A stretch of DNA of 15,213 nt from TMP-24 sp031376305 (GCA_031376305.1 JANMDM010000278.1:1-15213), one strand, 5' to 3'; positions 6,143 to 14,592 are shown, counted from the stretch's first letter. Translations and numbers: made by a program. Notes: a model not told the origin generated them from the letters alone.

Positions 6143-6931
6143 TCAGATCATCTGGCTTTCGGTGCGGTACCCCATCAATTCCCGGGTGTAGTCTTGCGTC
6201 GGGTTCGTCACGATTTGCTCGGTCAACCCTGCCTCGATCACCGCGCCTTGCCGCATCACCAGAAGGGTGTCCGACACATGTCGCACGACCTTAAGGTTAT
6301 GCGTGACAAAAACCATTGTCAGCCCGAATTTCACCCGCAGGTCCGCCAGCAAATTGAGGATCTGCGCCTGAACCGATACATCCAGCGCCGAAGTCGGCTC
6401 GTCGAGGATCAAGAGCTTGGGGTTGGTTGCAAGGGCCCTGGCAAAGGCCACGCGCTGCGCCTGACCACCGGACAGCTCGCGCGCTTTGCGGGTGAGAAAA
6501 TCTGCGGGAAGACCACATTGGCCCAAGATCTCTGCGGCCCGGTCGCGCAATTGCGAGCGCTTGACCGTTGCTTGGGCCTGCATCGGTTCAGCGATGATTT
6601 CGGCAATCGTCAACCGCGGGCTGAGCGACAGATACGGGTTCTGGGCGACAACACCAATGTCGCCGCGTTGTGCCTGCAGCTCGGCGCCTGACACATTCAG
6701 CCAGTCGTTGCCAGCGAGTTGGACCGTGCCACTTTCTACGGGCACCAGCCGCAGAATCGCGCGCAAGAGGCTGCTCTTGCCAGAGCCTGACTCGCCGACG
6801 ATGCCAAGCGTTTGACCGGGATTTACGGAAAAGCTTACAGCATTGACGGCGGGTGCAGGCGGGGCCGCGAATAGTCCGCGCCGAGGGTACCGTACCACAA
6901 GATCTTTGACGTTCAACAACGGCTCAGACAT
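6143..6931 (-). CDS. Dpp/Opp-type ABC transporter ATPase (DppF/OppF position), short form
   Basis: A 262-residue ATPase, last gene of the leftward operon and partner of the preceding ATPase. Walker A GESGSGKS is at 46-53, the Q-loop is in VVAQNPYLSLSPR, the signature is LSGGQAQRVAFARAL, Walker B is LLILDEPTSALD and the H-loop is FVTHN. It ends soon after YTRELM and lacks the C-terminal oligopeptide/dipeptide extension with its Cys-rich motif, which makes DppF/OppF about 320-330 residues long. The frame ends cleanly with TGA, so this looks like a natural short form and not a broken gene. Its ATG overlaps the preceding stop by eight bases. Substrate is unknown; see the binding protein and HyuA-like entries. 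Confidence 0.88.
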   Translation of the reverse strand: MSEPLLNVKDLVVRYPRRGLFAAPPAPAVNAVSFSVNPGQTLGIVGESGSGKSSLLRAILRLVPVESGTVQLAGNDWLNVSGAELQAQRGDIGVVAQNPYLSLSPRLTIAEIIAEPMQAQATVKRSQLRDRAAEILGQCGLPADFLTRKARELSGGQAQRVAFARALATNPKLLILDEPTSALDVSVQAQILNLLADLRVKFGLTMVFVTHNLKVVRHVSDTLLVMRQGAVIEAGLTEQIVTNPTQDYTRELMGYRTESQMI

Positions 6932-7877
6932 TGGTTTGCTCCAGATGGCACGACCATGATCGCGAACTGGTGGTGTGGTGCAGCGGGCTTTCGGTCCGGC
7001 ACACGGTCATGGCTTTGGGGCAGCGCGGCGCGAAGGCGCAGCCGGTGATCTCCTCTAACGGCGGGGGGATCTGGCCCTCGATCGTGGTCAGACGCTGCCC
7101 CTTCGGGGCTGCGTCCGGCAGGGCCGCAAGCAGCGCCTGCGTATAGGGATGGTGTGGCCTTGCCAAAAGGTCCTTGACCGGCCCGGTCTCGACGGTATGG
7201 CCAGCGTAAAGCACACTGGCTGTGTCACAGCAACTGGCCACCACGTCCATATCATGGGTGATCATCAACACGGTCAGCCCGCGCTCGGTGACCAGACGCT
7301 GCAACAGCGCCAGAACCTGCGCCCCCACCGTCACATCAAGCGCGGTTGTCGGCTCATCGGCGATCAGGAATTCGGCGCCGGTGGCCAATGCCTGAGCGAT
7401 AACCACGCGCTGCTGCATCCCCCCCGAAAGCTGATGTGGAAAGGATTGCATCACCCGCAGCGGGTCCGGCAGGCCGGTGGCAGCCAAAAGCTCCAGCGCC
7501 TGCGCCCGACGCTGATGGCGGGGAAGGCCACCATGGCTGCGCAGCACATCATCCATTTGCCGCCCGACGCTGAGCACCGGATTCAGGGCCGCCGCGGGGT
7601 CTTGCGATATCATCGCAATCCGCCTGCCGCGAAGGCTGACAGCAAGATCGCACAGCTCCAGCCCGTCAAAGCGGAAGCTTTTTGCCGCCAGGCGAAAGCC
7701 TTGGGGCAAAAGCCCCAGGAGCGCCATGCCGGTGATGGTCTTGCCGCAACCGGATTCGCCGATCAGCCCATGGATTGTGCCGCGCCGAATTTCCAGATCA
7801 AGGCTGCGCACGGCATGGACATTGCCGCGCGGGGTAACCAGCGTGATTGACAGCCCGGAGATTTCAATGAGCGGCAT
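6924..7877 (-). CDS. Dpp/Opp-type ABC transporter ATPase (DppD/OppD position)
   Basis: A 317-residue ATPase paired with the short ATPase encoded next. Walker A GESGCGKT is at 40-47, the signature is LSGGMQQRVVIAQAL and Walker B is FLIADEPTTALD, followed by MITHD. The C-terminal oligo_HPY region carries Cys-X5-Cys-X6-Cys (GCAFAPRCPKAMTVC) plus a later Cys in SWSCHLE, the pattern that binds an iron-sulfur cluster in some DppD proteins. The start is placed at the ATG at 7877, which has GGAGGG seven bases upstream; the open frame continues 18 codons further into the permease gene without an equally good site. It overlaps the permease stop by 14 bases. Confidence 0.9.
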   Translation of the reverse strand: MPLIEISGLSITLVTPRGNVHAVRSLDLEIRRGTIHGLIGESGCGKTITGMALLGLLPQGFRLAAKSFRFDGLELCDLAVSLRGRRIAMISQDPAAALNPVLSVGRQMDDVLRSHGGLPRHQRRAQALELLAATGLPDPLRVMQSFPHQLSGGMQQRVVIAQALATGAEFLIADEPTTALDVTVGAQVLALLQRLVTERGLTVLMITHDMDVVASCCDTASVLYAGHTVETGPVKDLLARPHHPYTQALLAALPDAAPKGQRLTTIEGQIPPPLEEITGCAFAPRCPKAMTVCRTESPLHHTTSSRSWSCHLEQTNV

Positions 7878-8703
7878 GACGCGGCCCTCCGTCGCGGTCG
7901 CGCAGCGCATCCCCAAGCACGCTAAAGGCAATGGCTAACAGGAAAATCGCAAACCCAGGCCCGGTAGAATACCACCAGCGTTCCGGAAAGAAGGCGCGCC
8001 CAGCGTTGACCATCTGCCCCCAGTCCGCCGTCGGCGGCAAAATACCAAGGCCAAGGAACGACAGCGCCGAAGCGGTCAGCAGGGCCGGGCCCACATCCAA
8101 TGCGGCCTGAACGCCCAGTGGTTTGCTCGCGGTCGGAAGAATGTGGCGCGCAATGATCGTCGCATTTGAAACACCCATCACCCGGGCGGCTTCGACATAG
8201 GGTTGGCCGCGCAGCACCAGAACTTCGGCACGGGCAAGGCGGGCGTACCATGGCCACCACGATACAGCCACCGCAAGGATGCAGTTCCACATACCAGCGC
8301 CAAGAGCCGAGGCCAGCAGGACTGCCAGCAACAGTGCCGGAAGTGCCAGAAAGATATCGGTTGTACGCATCAGGATCTCGTCAATCCAACCGCCGAAATA
8401 GCCGGCGACAAGACCGACCGGCAGGCCGATCAGCAGCGAAATGGCGACAACAAGAATGCCGGTGGTCAGCGACACCCGTGCACCATAGATCACCCGCGAC
8501 AGCACGTCCCGCCCAAGATGATCGGTGCCAAGCCAATACTGCGCCGAGGGTGACGCAAATTTATCGACAATATTCGGAGCTCCGATCCCTTGCGCCGGAT
8601 AGGGCGCCAAAAGCGGCGCCAGCGCCGCAAGCGCCACATAAGCGATGATGATGCCAAGGCTGAGAGTGCCCGCCCATCCCAGGCGAAGTGCGAAGGCTTT
8701 CAT
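7864..8703 (-). CDS. Dpp/Opp-type ABC transporter permease (DppC position)
   Basis: A 279-residue inner-membrane permease of the BPD_transp_1 family. An N-terminal membrane segment (LSLGIIIAYVALAALAPLL) is followed by the DppC hallmark YWLGTDHLGRDVLSRVIYGARVS near residues 56-78. The cytoplasmic EAA loop is EAARVMGVSNATIIARHILP, and SFLGLGILPPTADWGQM follows near the C terminus. Length is normal. Its ATG overlaps the stop of the DppB-like gene as ATGA. Confidence 0.91.
   Translation of the reverse strand: MKAFALRLGWAGTLSLGIIIAYVALAALAPLLAPYPAQGIGAPNIVDKFASPSAQYWLGTDHLGRDVLSRVIYGARVSLTTGILVVAISLLIGLPVGLVAGYFGGWIDEILMRTTDIFLALPALLLAVLLASALGAGMWNCILAVAVSWWPWYARLARAEVLVLRGQPYVEAARVMGVSNATIIARHILPTASKPLGVQAALDVGPALLTASALSFLGLGILPPTADWGQMVNAGRAFFPERWWYSTGPGFAIFLLAIAFSVLGDALRDRDGGPRHAAH
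7885..7890 (-). promoter_or_regulatory. Ribosome-binding site of the DppD-like ATPase gene
   Basis: Minus-strand GGAGGG, seven bases before the ATG at 7877, inside the end of the upstream permease gene. It favours 7877 over the upstream start at 7931. Confidence 0.75.
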
Positions 8704-9722
8704 GTCAGGGCCACCCGTGGATCGACAAGCGCCTGCGCCAGGTCGATCAGCAAATTCATCGCAACATAACAGATCGTCACCACCAGGGCCGAGGCGGCGA
8801 TGACCGGGAAATCCTTGGACAGGATCGCCTCCGAGACATAGCGGCCAAGGCCCGGCCAGGAAAAGATGATCTCGACCAGAACCGCGCCGGTCAACGCATA
8901 GGCGAAACTCAGCCCGATCACGGTCAGTGCAGGGCCAACGGCATTGGGCAGAGCATGACCAAACAGGATGCGCGGCTCGGACAATCCAAGCGCGCGGGCG
9001 CCGGTGATGTGCCGACGCTCAAGGATCTCGATCATCGCGGCCCGGACCAGGCGCATAGCGATGCCTGCGGGATAGGCAGCAAGCGTCAGGGCCGGCAAGA
9101 CCAGATGCGCAAGCGCGTCAAAAAGCGCTGCCGGCCTTCCCGCAAGGATAGCATCGACAAGGTTGAAGCCGGTTATCGTGGGAAGGGGATCAAGCACCGA
9201 GAATTCCTGCGACATTCGGCCCGAGAGCGGCAGAACGCCAAGCCACTTGGCGAAAACGAATTGCAGAAGCATCGCCAGAAAAAAGGTTGGCATCGCCACC
9301 GCCGCAATCGACGTGAGGCTGCTGGCGCGATCAAGCCAGCCGCCACGTCGGGCGGCGGCAAGAACGCCCGTCGGTATGCCAATCACCAGCGCAATCAGCG
9401 TCGAGAACACTGCAAGTTCCAGTGTCGCGGGCAGATAGATTGCGAGGTCGTCGGCAATCAACCGCCGGGATTTATACGAGATGCCGAAATCGCCGGTGGC
9501 CATGGCGGTGACAAAGCCGACGAACCGTTCATGAAGCGGCGCGTCCAGATGCAGGGTCTGGCGCGCCGCCTCGATCAGTTCGGCGGTTGGGCGGGGGCCG
9601 GCGTAAAGCGCCGCCGGGTCGGAAGGCACCACCTGGGCGATGACGAATACCAGGAAAGTCACGCCCAGCACGACGAAAACCGATAAAAGGCTGCGTCGCA
9701 GAAAGTAGCGGATCAAGTGCAT
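8700..9722 (-). CDS. Dpp/Opp-type ABC transporter permease (DppB position)
   Basis: A 340-residue inner-membrane permease of the BPD_transp_1 family and the partner of the DppC-like protein. It starts with the typical MHLIRYFLRRSLLSVFVVLG segment and contains the LHLDAPLHERFVGF region, GDFGISYKSRR and an EAA-like loop in ITGARALGLSEPRILFGHALPNA, and ends with VDPRVALT. It lies 21 bases after the binding-protein gene and overlaps the next permease gene by four bases. Confidence 0.91.
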   Translation of the reverse strand: MHLIRYFLRRSLLSVFVVLGVTFLVFVIAQVVPSDPAALYAGPRPTAELIEAARQTLHLDAPLHERFVGFVTAMATGDFGISYKSRRLIADDLAIYLPATLELAVFSTLIALVIGIPTGVLAAARRGGWLDRASSLTSIAAVAMPTFFLAMLLQFVFAKWLGVLPLSGRMSQEFSVLDPLPTITGFNLVDAILAGRPAALFDALAHLVLPALTLAAYPAGIAMRLVRAAMIEILERRHITGARALGLSEPRILFGHALPNAVGPALTVIGLSFAYALTGAVLVEIIFSWPGLGRYVSEAILSKDFPVIAASALVVTICYVAMNLLIDLAQALVDPRVALT

Positions 9723-9743
9723 CGGCCTTGCCCCCCGATCAGG

Positions 9744-11321
9744 TCAACGGCTGAGTTCGTTGGCGAAAACTACATGACCGTATGCCGGGTTGTCGACATA
9801 GCCTTTGATGTCTGACCGGATCACATGGACGTTTGGCCGGTCCATCATAAAGACCGCCGCCGCATCTTCGATCATCAGCCGCTGTGCGGCGATGAAGGCA
9901 GCTTCGGCCTTGGGCCGGTCAGTACCGGACAAGATGTTAGCCGCGTCGATCATCTGGTCAAACGCCGGATTGGAATAGTAGCCAAGATTGAAGTTCGGCG
10001 TTTCTTCCGAGTGGAACAAGTTGAAAAGATAGTCATATGGCGTGATGAACGTCGGCCACCACAACAACACAAGAATATCTTGCGCCGCGGCCGGGTCGGA
10101 TTTCGCGAGTTGCCATTGCGCCTCCCAGGCCATTGGTTGCAGCGTCAGGGTTATGCCAAGCTGCTCCAGGTTGGCCTTCCACAGTTCGCCAGCCAGCGAT
10201 TCAAGCGAGTCGCCATTGGCATAGGTCATGGTCAGTTCCAGACCGCCCTCAGCCAGCCCTGCTTCGGCCAGCAGCGCGCGGGCCAGTTCCAGATCGGTAT
10301 CGGGCACCGGAGCGTCGGCATCATGGCCCCAAATGCCCGGCGGAACCACGCCTTTGGCGCGGACCCCCAACCCGGCAGTGCCCGCCGAGATCACGTCGTC
10401 ATAAGGGAAAGCCAGCGAAAGGGCCTGACGGACCTTGGGATTGTCCAGCGGCGCACGGCGGGTGTTGTACATGCCGAAAAGTGTTTCAAACGACGGGTTG
10501 ACCACGACCGCAAGCTCCGGGTTGGCCTTGAGGGCCTCAAGGTTTTCATAGGCAAGGCCATAGCTCCAGTCGGCCTCGCCACTTTCAACCTTGCTTTGCG
10601 CCAGCACGGCATCTTCGGTAATCTCGAACACCACTTTGTCAAAGCTGGCCTCGGGCCGCCCGCCCCAATAAGTCTCGTTGCGGGTCAGGATGGCGCGCTG
10701 GCCCGGCTCATATCGTTCGACCATATAGGGACCGGTTCCGGCGTTGTTTCCGGCATTGAACCAGGCATTGTCCTTGTCCACAGCGTTCGGGCTATAGATC
10801 CATGCCGCAAACCCAGCGCTGGCGATGATATCCATCGGCTGCGGGTCGGATAGCTTCATTACAACCGTCATCGGATCGGGGGTTTCGATTGCGGTAACCG
10901 GCGACCAGATGAAAGACGCGCCGCCAGCAATAGTCATTGTGCGCTCAATGGATTTTTTCACGGCATCGGCATTCAACTCAGCACCGTCGTGGAAGGTGAC
11001 GCCAGAACGCAGATGGAAGGTCCAGCTCAGACCATCTGCCGATACCTCCCAGCTTTCTGCCAAAAGCGGCTCGACGCGGGCCTCGGCCCCATCGCGCGCG
11101 GGAATATAGCGGGTCAGGGTTTCATAGGTATTGGCCAGCACGGCGCCATCGTTGGAAAACGAGGTCGCCGGATCAAGGTCGGGAAAGCCCGCAGGATAGG
11201 CAAGCGTGAAGATCCGCGCGCCATCCTGTGCAAGGGCGGCACCCCAGCGCGAGGAAGCAGCATAGCCAGCAACAGCCAGCGCGGTCAGTGCAGTGGACTT
11301 CAAAAGGGCTCTACGGTTCAT
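9744..11321 (-). CDS. Family 5 extracellular solute-binding protein (peptide/nickel/opine class)
   Basis: A 525-residue periplasmic binding protein of the SBP_bac_5 family that feeds the Dpp-type transporter. The N terminus MNRRALLKSTALTALAVAGYA has a twin-arginine-like RR motif, a hydrophobic core and a likely cut after GAALAQ, with no lipobox Cys. Family marks are ETLTRY, PLLAESWEVSADGLSWTFHLR, GVTFHDGAELNADAVKKSIE and GTGPYMVERY. A ribosome site GGGAGA precedes the ATG. The gene lies 44 bases after the DUF917-type gene. Family 5 proteins bind peptides, opines, glutathione, nickel or sugars, so the ligand cannot be read directly; the adjacent HyuA and DUF917 genes point to a hydantoin-like or modified amino-acid ligand. 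Confidence 0.9.
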   Translation of the reverse strand: MNRRALLKSTALTALAVAGYAASSRWGAALAQDGARIFTLAYPAGFPDLDPATSFSNDGAVLANTYETLTRYIPARDGAEARVEPLLAESWEVSADGLSWTFHLRSGVTFHDGAELNADAVKKSIERTMTIAGGASFIWSPVTAIETPDPMTVVMKLSDPQPMDIIASAGFAAWIYSPNAVDKDNAWFNAGNNAGTGPYMVERYEPGQRAILTRNETYWGGRPEASFDKVVFEITEDAVLAQSKVESGEADWSYGLAYENLEALKANPELAVVVNPSFETLFGMYNTRRAPLDNPKVRQALSLAFPYDDVISAGTAGLGVRAKGVVPPGIWGHDADAPVPDTDLELARALLAEAGLAEGGLELTMTYANGDSLESLAGELWKANLEQLGITLTLQPMAWEAQWQLAKSDPAAAQDILVLLWWPTFITPYDYLFNLFHSEETPNFNLGYYSNPAFDQMIDAANILSGTDRPKAEAAFIAAQRLMIEDAAAVFMMDRPNVHVIRSDIKGYVDNPAYGHVVFANELSR

Positions 11322-11365
11322 GAGACTTCTCCCGGTTGGATGACATTCAGGGTTGGCAAGGGGAA

Positions 11366-12484
11366 TTAGGCCTCGGCGTAAGCCGACACCGGACGAACAA
11401 TGGTCGGCGCGCCCAGCGGCAGAAAATCGAAATCATAGCCGAATGCACGCGGTCCGACGGATTTTAGCGCCCGTTCCGAGCGCAAGAGTGCGGGGGCAGG
11501 AATCGCGATGGCACTGACGCGCAGGCCATAACGCAGTTCTTCGGTGGAAACCGGTTGCCCGGATTCGCTGTCAATCACACAGATCAGATCCGGGACCATC
11601 GTCAGGATGCGGTCTGCCTCGCGCGCGACCAGATATTCGTTCTGGATATCAATTTCGAGCCTGCGGCCGGTAAAGCTGTCCAACCCCGACAGGGTTAGCC
11701 TGCCCCGTACAAATCCGTTTTCAATGCGTCGTGCGACATCGGTGATCTTGCCACGAAGCAGCAGCTGGCCGCCGGCTTGCGCCAGAACTGCCGCGACCGG
11801 ATCGCGCTTTTCGGCACACGCCGTCAGCACGGTTTCGCCCAGCGTCCAAGCCTGACTGACGGTATGGGGGACCCCGTAGCGGCGCACGAAATCGCCCGTC
11901 ATCGGCGCGGTGGCCATATGTGCGGTGCAGCCCATGGCCACCGTTCCGGCACGCATCAGGCGCTCCAGCATTTCCGGGCTGGTCGCTTGGGTGACGATTT
12001 GCACATTCCCCGAGGCATCGGCCAAAGCGCAAGGGGCGCTTGCCTGACCATGGATGAAAAAAGTGGTCATTTGCACTTCCGGAAAGGCCCGCCCCATGCC
12101 ATCGGCATCGACCACCGGCAAGCCGAGCTTGGCGGCCGTGATCATCGGGGCAATGCCGTTCGAGCCGCCAATTTCATCGGCAATCACCGCATCGACCTTG
12201 CGCCCGGTGAACTTCTCGATCGCGCGCAAGACGCGCACACCCTCGTCGCCCTCTTCCATTTTCTCGATACCGACAGTCGGCGCGCCAATGCCACCAAGCG
12301 CCAGGACATGAGCTTCCGGCGCAAGATCGGCAGGCTGCATCACCCGGATCTTGCGGCCCGATCGCAACTGCGCCTTGGCCATCAACGACCCAAGGTAAGG
12401 GTTTCCGCCGCCGCCAGTGCCCAAAATCCCTGCTCCAAGCGCGATCCGGTCGATGTCAGCCTCGGTCAGGCTCCAGAGTTTCAT
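11366..12484 (-). CDS. DUF917 / S-methyl-thiohydantoin desulfurase family protein
   Basis: A 372-residue cytoplasmic protein of the family long called DUF917 (Pfam now names the two halves after an S-methyl-thiohydantoin desulfurase). Family marks are LGTGGGGNPYLGS (21-33), LGGIGAPTVGIEK (63-75), ADEIGGSNGIAPM (102-114) and VDADGMGRAFPE (125-136); the C-terminal half contains the NEYLVAREADRILTMVPDLI stretch. The characterised member acts on a thiohydantoin during ergothioneine-type catabolism, but most members are untested, and family membership alone does not prove this reaction. Members are frequently found beside HyuA-like proteins, as here: its ATG overlaps the hyuA stop as ATGA, so the two may form a complex or act in sequence. 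Confidence 0.87.
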   Translation of the reverse strand: MKLWSLTEADIDRIALGAGILGTGGGGNPYLGSLMAKAQLRSGRKIRVMQPADLAPEAHVLALGGIGAPTVGIEKMEEGDEGVRVLRAIEKFTGRKVDAVIADEIGGSNGIAPMITAAKLGLPVVDADGMGRAFPEVQMTTFFIHGQASAPCALADASGNVQIVTQATSPEMLERLMRAGTVAMGCTAHMATAPMTGDFVRRYGVPHTVSQAWTLGETVLTACAEKRDPVAAVLAQAGGQLLLRGKITDVARRIENGFVRGRLTLSGLDSFTGRRLEIDIQNEYLVAREADRILTMVPDLICVIDSESGQPVSTEELRYGLRVSAIAIPAPALLRSERALKSVGPRAFGYDFDFLPLGAPTIVRPVSAYAEA

Positions 12485-14034
12485 GTGCGCAGATCTCCGA
12501 CAACCTTGGCCGCGATCCGGATGGCATTGCCGGGCAGATAGGACAGCGGCGTTTCATCAATTTCGGCGAGCGTAATGGTAGCCTCGTCGGCGCCGGCCTC
12601 GGCGGCGCGCCTTGTGGCTTCTGCGATGACGCCCTCAAGGGCCGCCTCGCGGCTCTGGCCGGACAGCGAGACAACGGTGTCGACTTCCCCAGATACCTGC
12701 GCAATGGCCGCACCAATGGCATTGGCCGAACCGAAATGCTCGGGCCGCAGCGACTGGCTGGTGCCCTCAAGAAGTCCGTCGATTAACACAGACCCACCGC
12801 CAACCAGAATTGCAGGAATAGGCTCGGGCCCCGGTTTCATCTGATCGACCACTGCTTCGACATCGGCTTTCATCCGCGCGAGCGCCGCTTTCACCATGGC
12901 CCGATCAAGGTGGCGCAGGCGCGCGGGGTCACCCAGATTCACCAGCCCTGCCGCCACGGCGATATCGGTCGCCGTAAGCGTGTCGCCGCCAAAGCACAGC
13001 GCCTTTTGCGGCAAGCGGAAACCGACCGAGTCCGGCCCGATGGTCAACAGACCGTTCTCGCGCACCCGGCTGCCACCGCCCAAGCCAAAAGAAAAGACGT
13101 CTGGCACCCGGAAATTTGTGCGCACTCCGGCAATGGTTGCCCCTTCACCGCGGCCGCGCGGAAACCCGGCGACCAAAAGGCCGATATCGGTGGTGGTTCC
13201 GCCAACGTCGATGACAACAGCATCGCTGAGCCCGGTCAGAAAGGCGGCACCGCGCATCGAATTGGTCGGCCCGGAAGCGATGGTGAATACCGGGAAACGT
13301 TCCGCGTATTCGGCCGACATAAGGGTTCCGTCATTTTGCGTCAGATACAGCGGGCAGCTTAATCCCAAATCGGCGAAGGCCTGACGAAAGGCGGCGATTG
13401 TCTCGGTGCCGATGCGGTACAGACTGGCGTTCAAGACAGTAGCGCTTTCGCGTTGCAACAACCCGGTGCGCCCGATCCGGTGCGACAGGCTGATCGCAAC
13501 ACCCGGCATTTCCTCGGCGACAATCGCCGCTGCTTCGACCTCCATGCGCGACTCCACCAGCGCGAAGACCGAGCAGATCGCCACCGTCTCGATCCCAGCC
13601 CGGCGCCAGCCCTTGCAGGACTCGCGGATCGCCGCGTGGTCCAGCGCTGCGATCGGTTCTCCGTCATAATTCACGCCGCCACCAACCAACGCGACGCCCC
13701 CATCGACCAGCACGCGCAGGTCTTCGGGCCAGTCGATCAGCGGCGGCACTGCGCGGGTTGCGGGGCCGCACAACCGCAGCACGCCGGTTTTCAGCAGATG
13801 CCGCCGTTCCACCACCGCATTGAGGAAATGCGTGGTCCCGATCATAACAGCACCGACAGTGCTGCCGCCAATGCCTGCCGTTGCAAGCACCGAACGGATG
13901 GCATTGGCCACCCCGTCAGTCACATTCTCGGTCGTCGCCGCTTTCACCGTGGCCAGAACATCGGTCCCGCGCAAAAGCGCCGCATCGGTATTGGTGCCGC
14001 CGACATCGACGCCAATGCGCAATATTCCGGTCAT
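12481..14034 (-). CDS. hyuA: Hydantoinase/oxoprolinase family protein (HyuA-like, short form)
   Basis: A 517-residue cytoplasmic protein of the ATP-dependent hydantoinase/oxoprolinase family, which opens five-membered lactam rings such as hydantoin or 5-oxoproline. Two actin-like phosphate motifs are visible: DVGGTNTD (10-17) in the N-terminal Hydant_A_N domain and DVGGTTTDIG (276-285) in the Hydantoinase_A domain. GTTHFLNAV (66-74), TQNDGTLMS (232-240) and ASGPTNS (253-259) lie between. It is shorter than the roughly 690-residue HyuA and 1,280-residue eukaryotic oxoprolinases, and no HyuB partner is present in the window; the short form typically travels with DUF917, as here. It is translationally coupled to the Lrp-type regulator upstream. 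Substrate is unproven. Confidence 0.88.
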   Translation of the reverse strand: MTGILRIGVDVGGTNTDAALLRGTDVLATVKAATTENVTDGVANAIRSVLATAGIGGSTVGAVMIGTTHFLNAVVERRHLLKTGVLRLCGPATRAVPPLIDWPEDLRVLVDGGVALVGGGVNYDGEPIAALDHAAIRESCKGWRRAGIETVAICSVFALVESRMEVEAAAIVAEEMPGVAISLSHRIGRTGLLQRESATVLNASLYRIGTETIAAFRQAFADLGLSCPLYLTQNDGTLMSAEYAERFPVFTIASGPTNSMRGAAFLTGLSDAVVIDVGGTTTDIGLLVAGFPRGRGEGATIAGVRTNFRVPDVFSFGLGGGSRVRENGLLTIGPDSVGFRLPQKALCFGGDTLTATDIAVAAGLVNLGDPARLRHLDRAMVKAALARMKADVEAVVDQMKPGPEPIPAILVGGGSVLIDGLLEGTSQSLRPEHFGSANAIGAAIAQVSGEVDTVVSLSGQSREAALEGVIAEATRRAAEAGADEATITLAEIDETPLSYLPGNAIRIAAKVVGDLRT

Positions 14035-14552
14035 TTGGATTTCCTAACCCGGCGCGTCGCGCCATTGTTTGTGGTCGCGGGCAGGCTTAGCGCCGTGGTG
14101 CGGGTTCCAAATACCTTGTACATCCGCAAAATCATGTTGATGACAACCCGGCGCACTCCGGGGATCGCGCCCACGCTGTTTTCGACAAAGTCGAGAAGCT
14201 CGGCATTGGTGTCGAAAAACACCGCCACTGTCAGGTTGTATGTCCCCGAGATTGCGGCGAGATAGCCGACCTCATCATATTCGCCAAGTTGGGCGGCGAC
14301 CTCATCGATGCGGCCCGGCTCAATTTCGATCAGCAAATCAGCCTGAACGTCGCGGCCCCCCACCGTCGGGTCAGGAATCGCGCCGATCACGATATGGCGG
14401 TTCTGCAACAACGCCGCAATCCGGTTGCGTGCGGTGCGTTCAGAGACATCGCCAATGCGCGCCGCGATTTCAGAGGCGGAAAGGCGGCCATCCTCGGACA
14501 GCAATGCGATGATGGTGCGATCCAGATCATCAATATCGTCTCGCGATGCCAA
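14031..14552 (-). CDS. Lrp/AsnC-family transcriptional regulator, first gene of the hyuA-transporter operon
   Basis: A 173-residue DNA-binding regulator. An AsnC-type winged helix-turn-helix spans about 8-57 (LDRTIIALLSEDGRLSASEI, then VSERTARNRIAALL), followed by a RAM effector domain at about 70-145 (ISGTYNLTVAVFF, GVRRVVINMILR). The common Gly-x-Tyr-Asp turn has Asn in place of Asp. The tail is basic (RRVRKSK). The start is TTG at 14552, backed by AGGAGG five bases upstream; no ATG or GTG is in frame before the stop at 14619-14621. Lrp-type proteins form dimers to octamers and respond to amino acids, so a compound related to amino acids or hydantoins is the likely signal. It probably controls its own operon through the palindromes at 14599-14645. 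Confidence 0.89.
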   Translation of the reverse strand: MASRDDIDDLDRTIIALLSEDGRLSASEIAARIGDVSERTARNRIAALLQNRHIVIGAIPDPTVGGRDVQADLLIEIEPGRIDEVAAQLGEYDEVGYLAAISGTYNLTVAVFFDTNAELLDFVENSVGAIPGVRRVVINMILRMYKVFGTRTTALSLPATTNNGATRRVRKSK

Positions 14553-14557
14553 AACCG

Positions 14558-14563
14558 CCTCCT
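14558..14563 (-). promoter_or_regulatory. Ribosome-binding site deciding a TTG start
   Basis: Minus-strand AGGAGG, five bases before TTG at 14552-14550. It is the only good site near the start of the Lrp-type gene. Confidence 0.8.
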
Positions 14564-14592
14564 CTTGTCCGAAAGCCTGTGCTTCTGAAACA

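Noticed and set aside
8688..9686. 332-codon open frame on the plus strand
   Set aside because: It is exactly antisense to the DppB-like permease, its translation is rich in Arg, Gly, Gln and His with no domain, and GC-rich codon structure explains it.
9825..10853. 342-codon open frame on the plus strand
   Set aside because: It is antisense to the family 5 binding-protein gene, which has clear family motifs throughout; no domain or ribosome site supports the plus-strand frame.
11777..12541. 254-codon plus-strand frame, and others of similar size over 12896-14265
   Set aside because: They are antisense to the DUF917, hyuA and Lrp-type genes, with low-complexity basic translations and no recognisable family.
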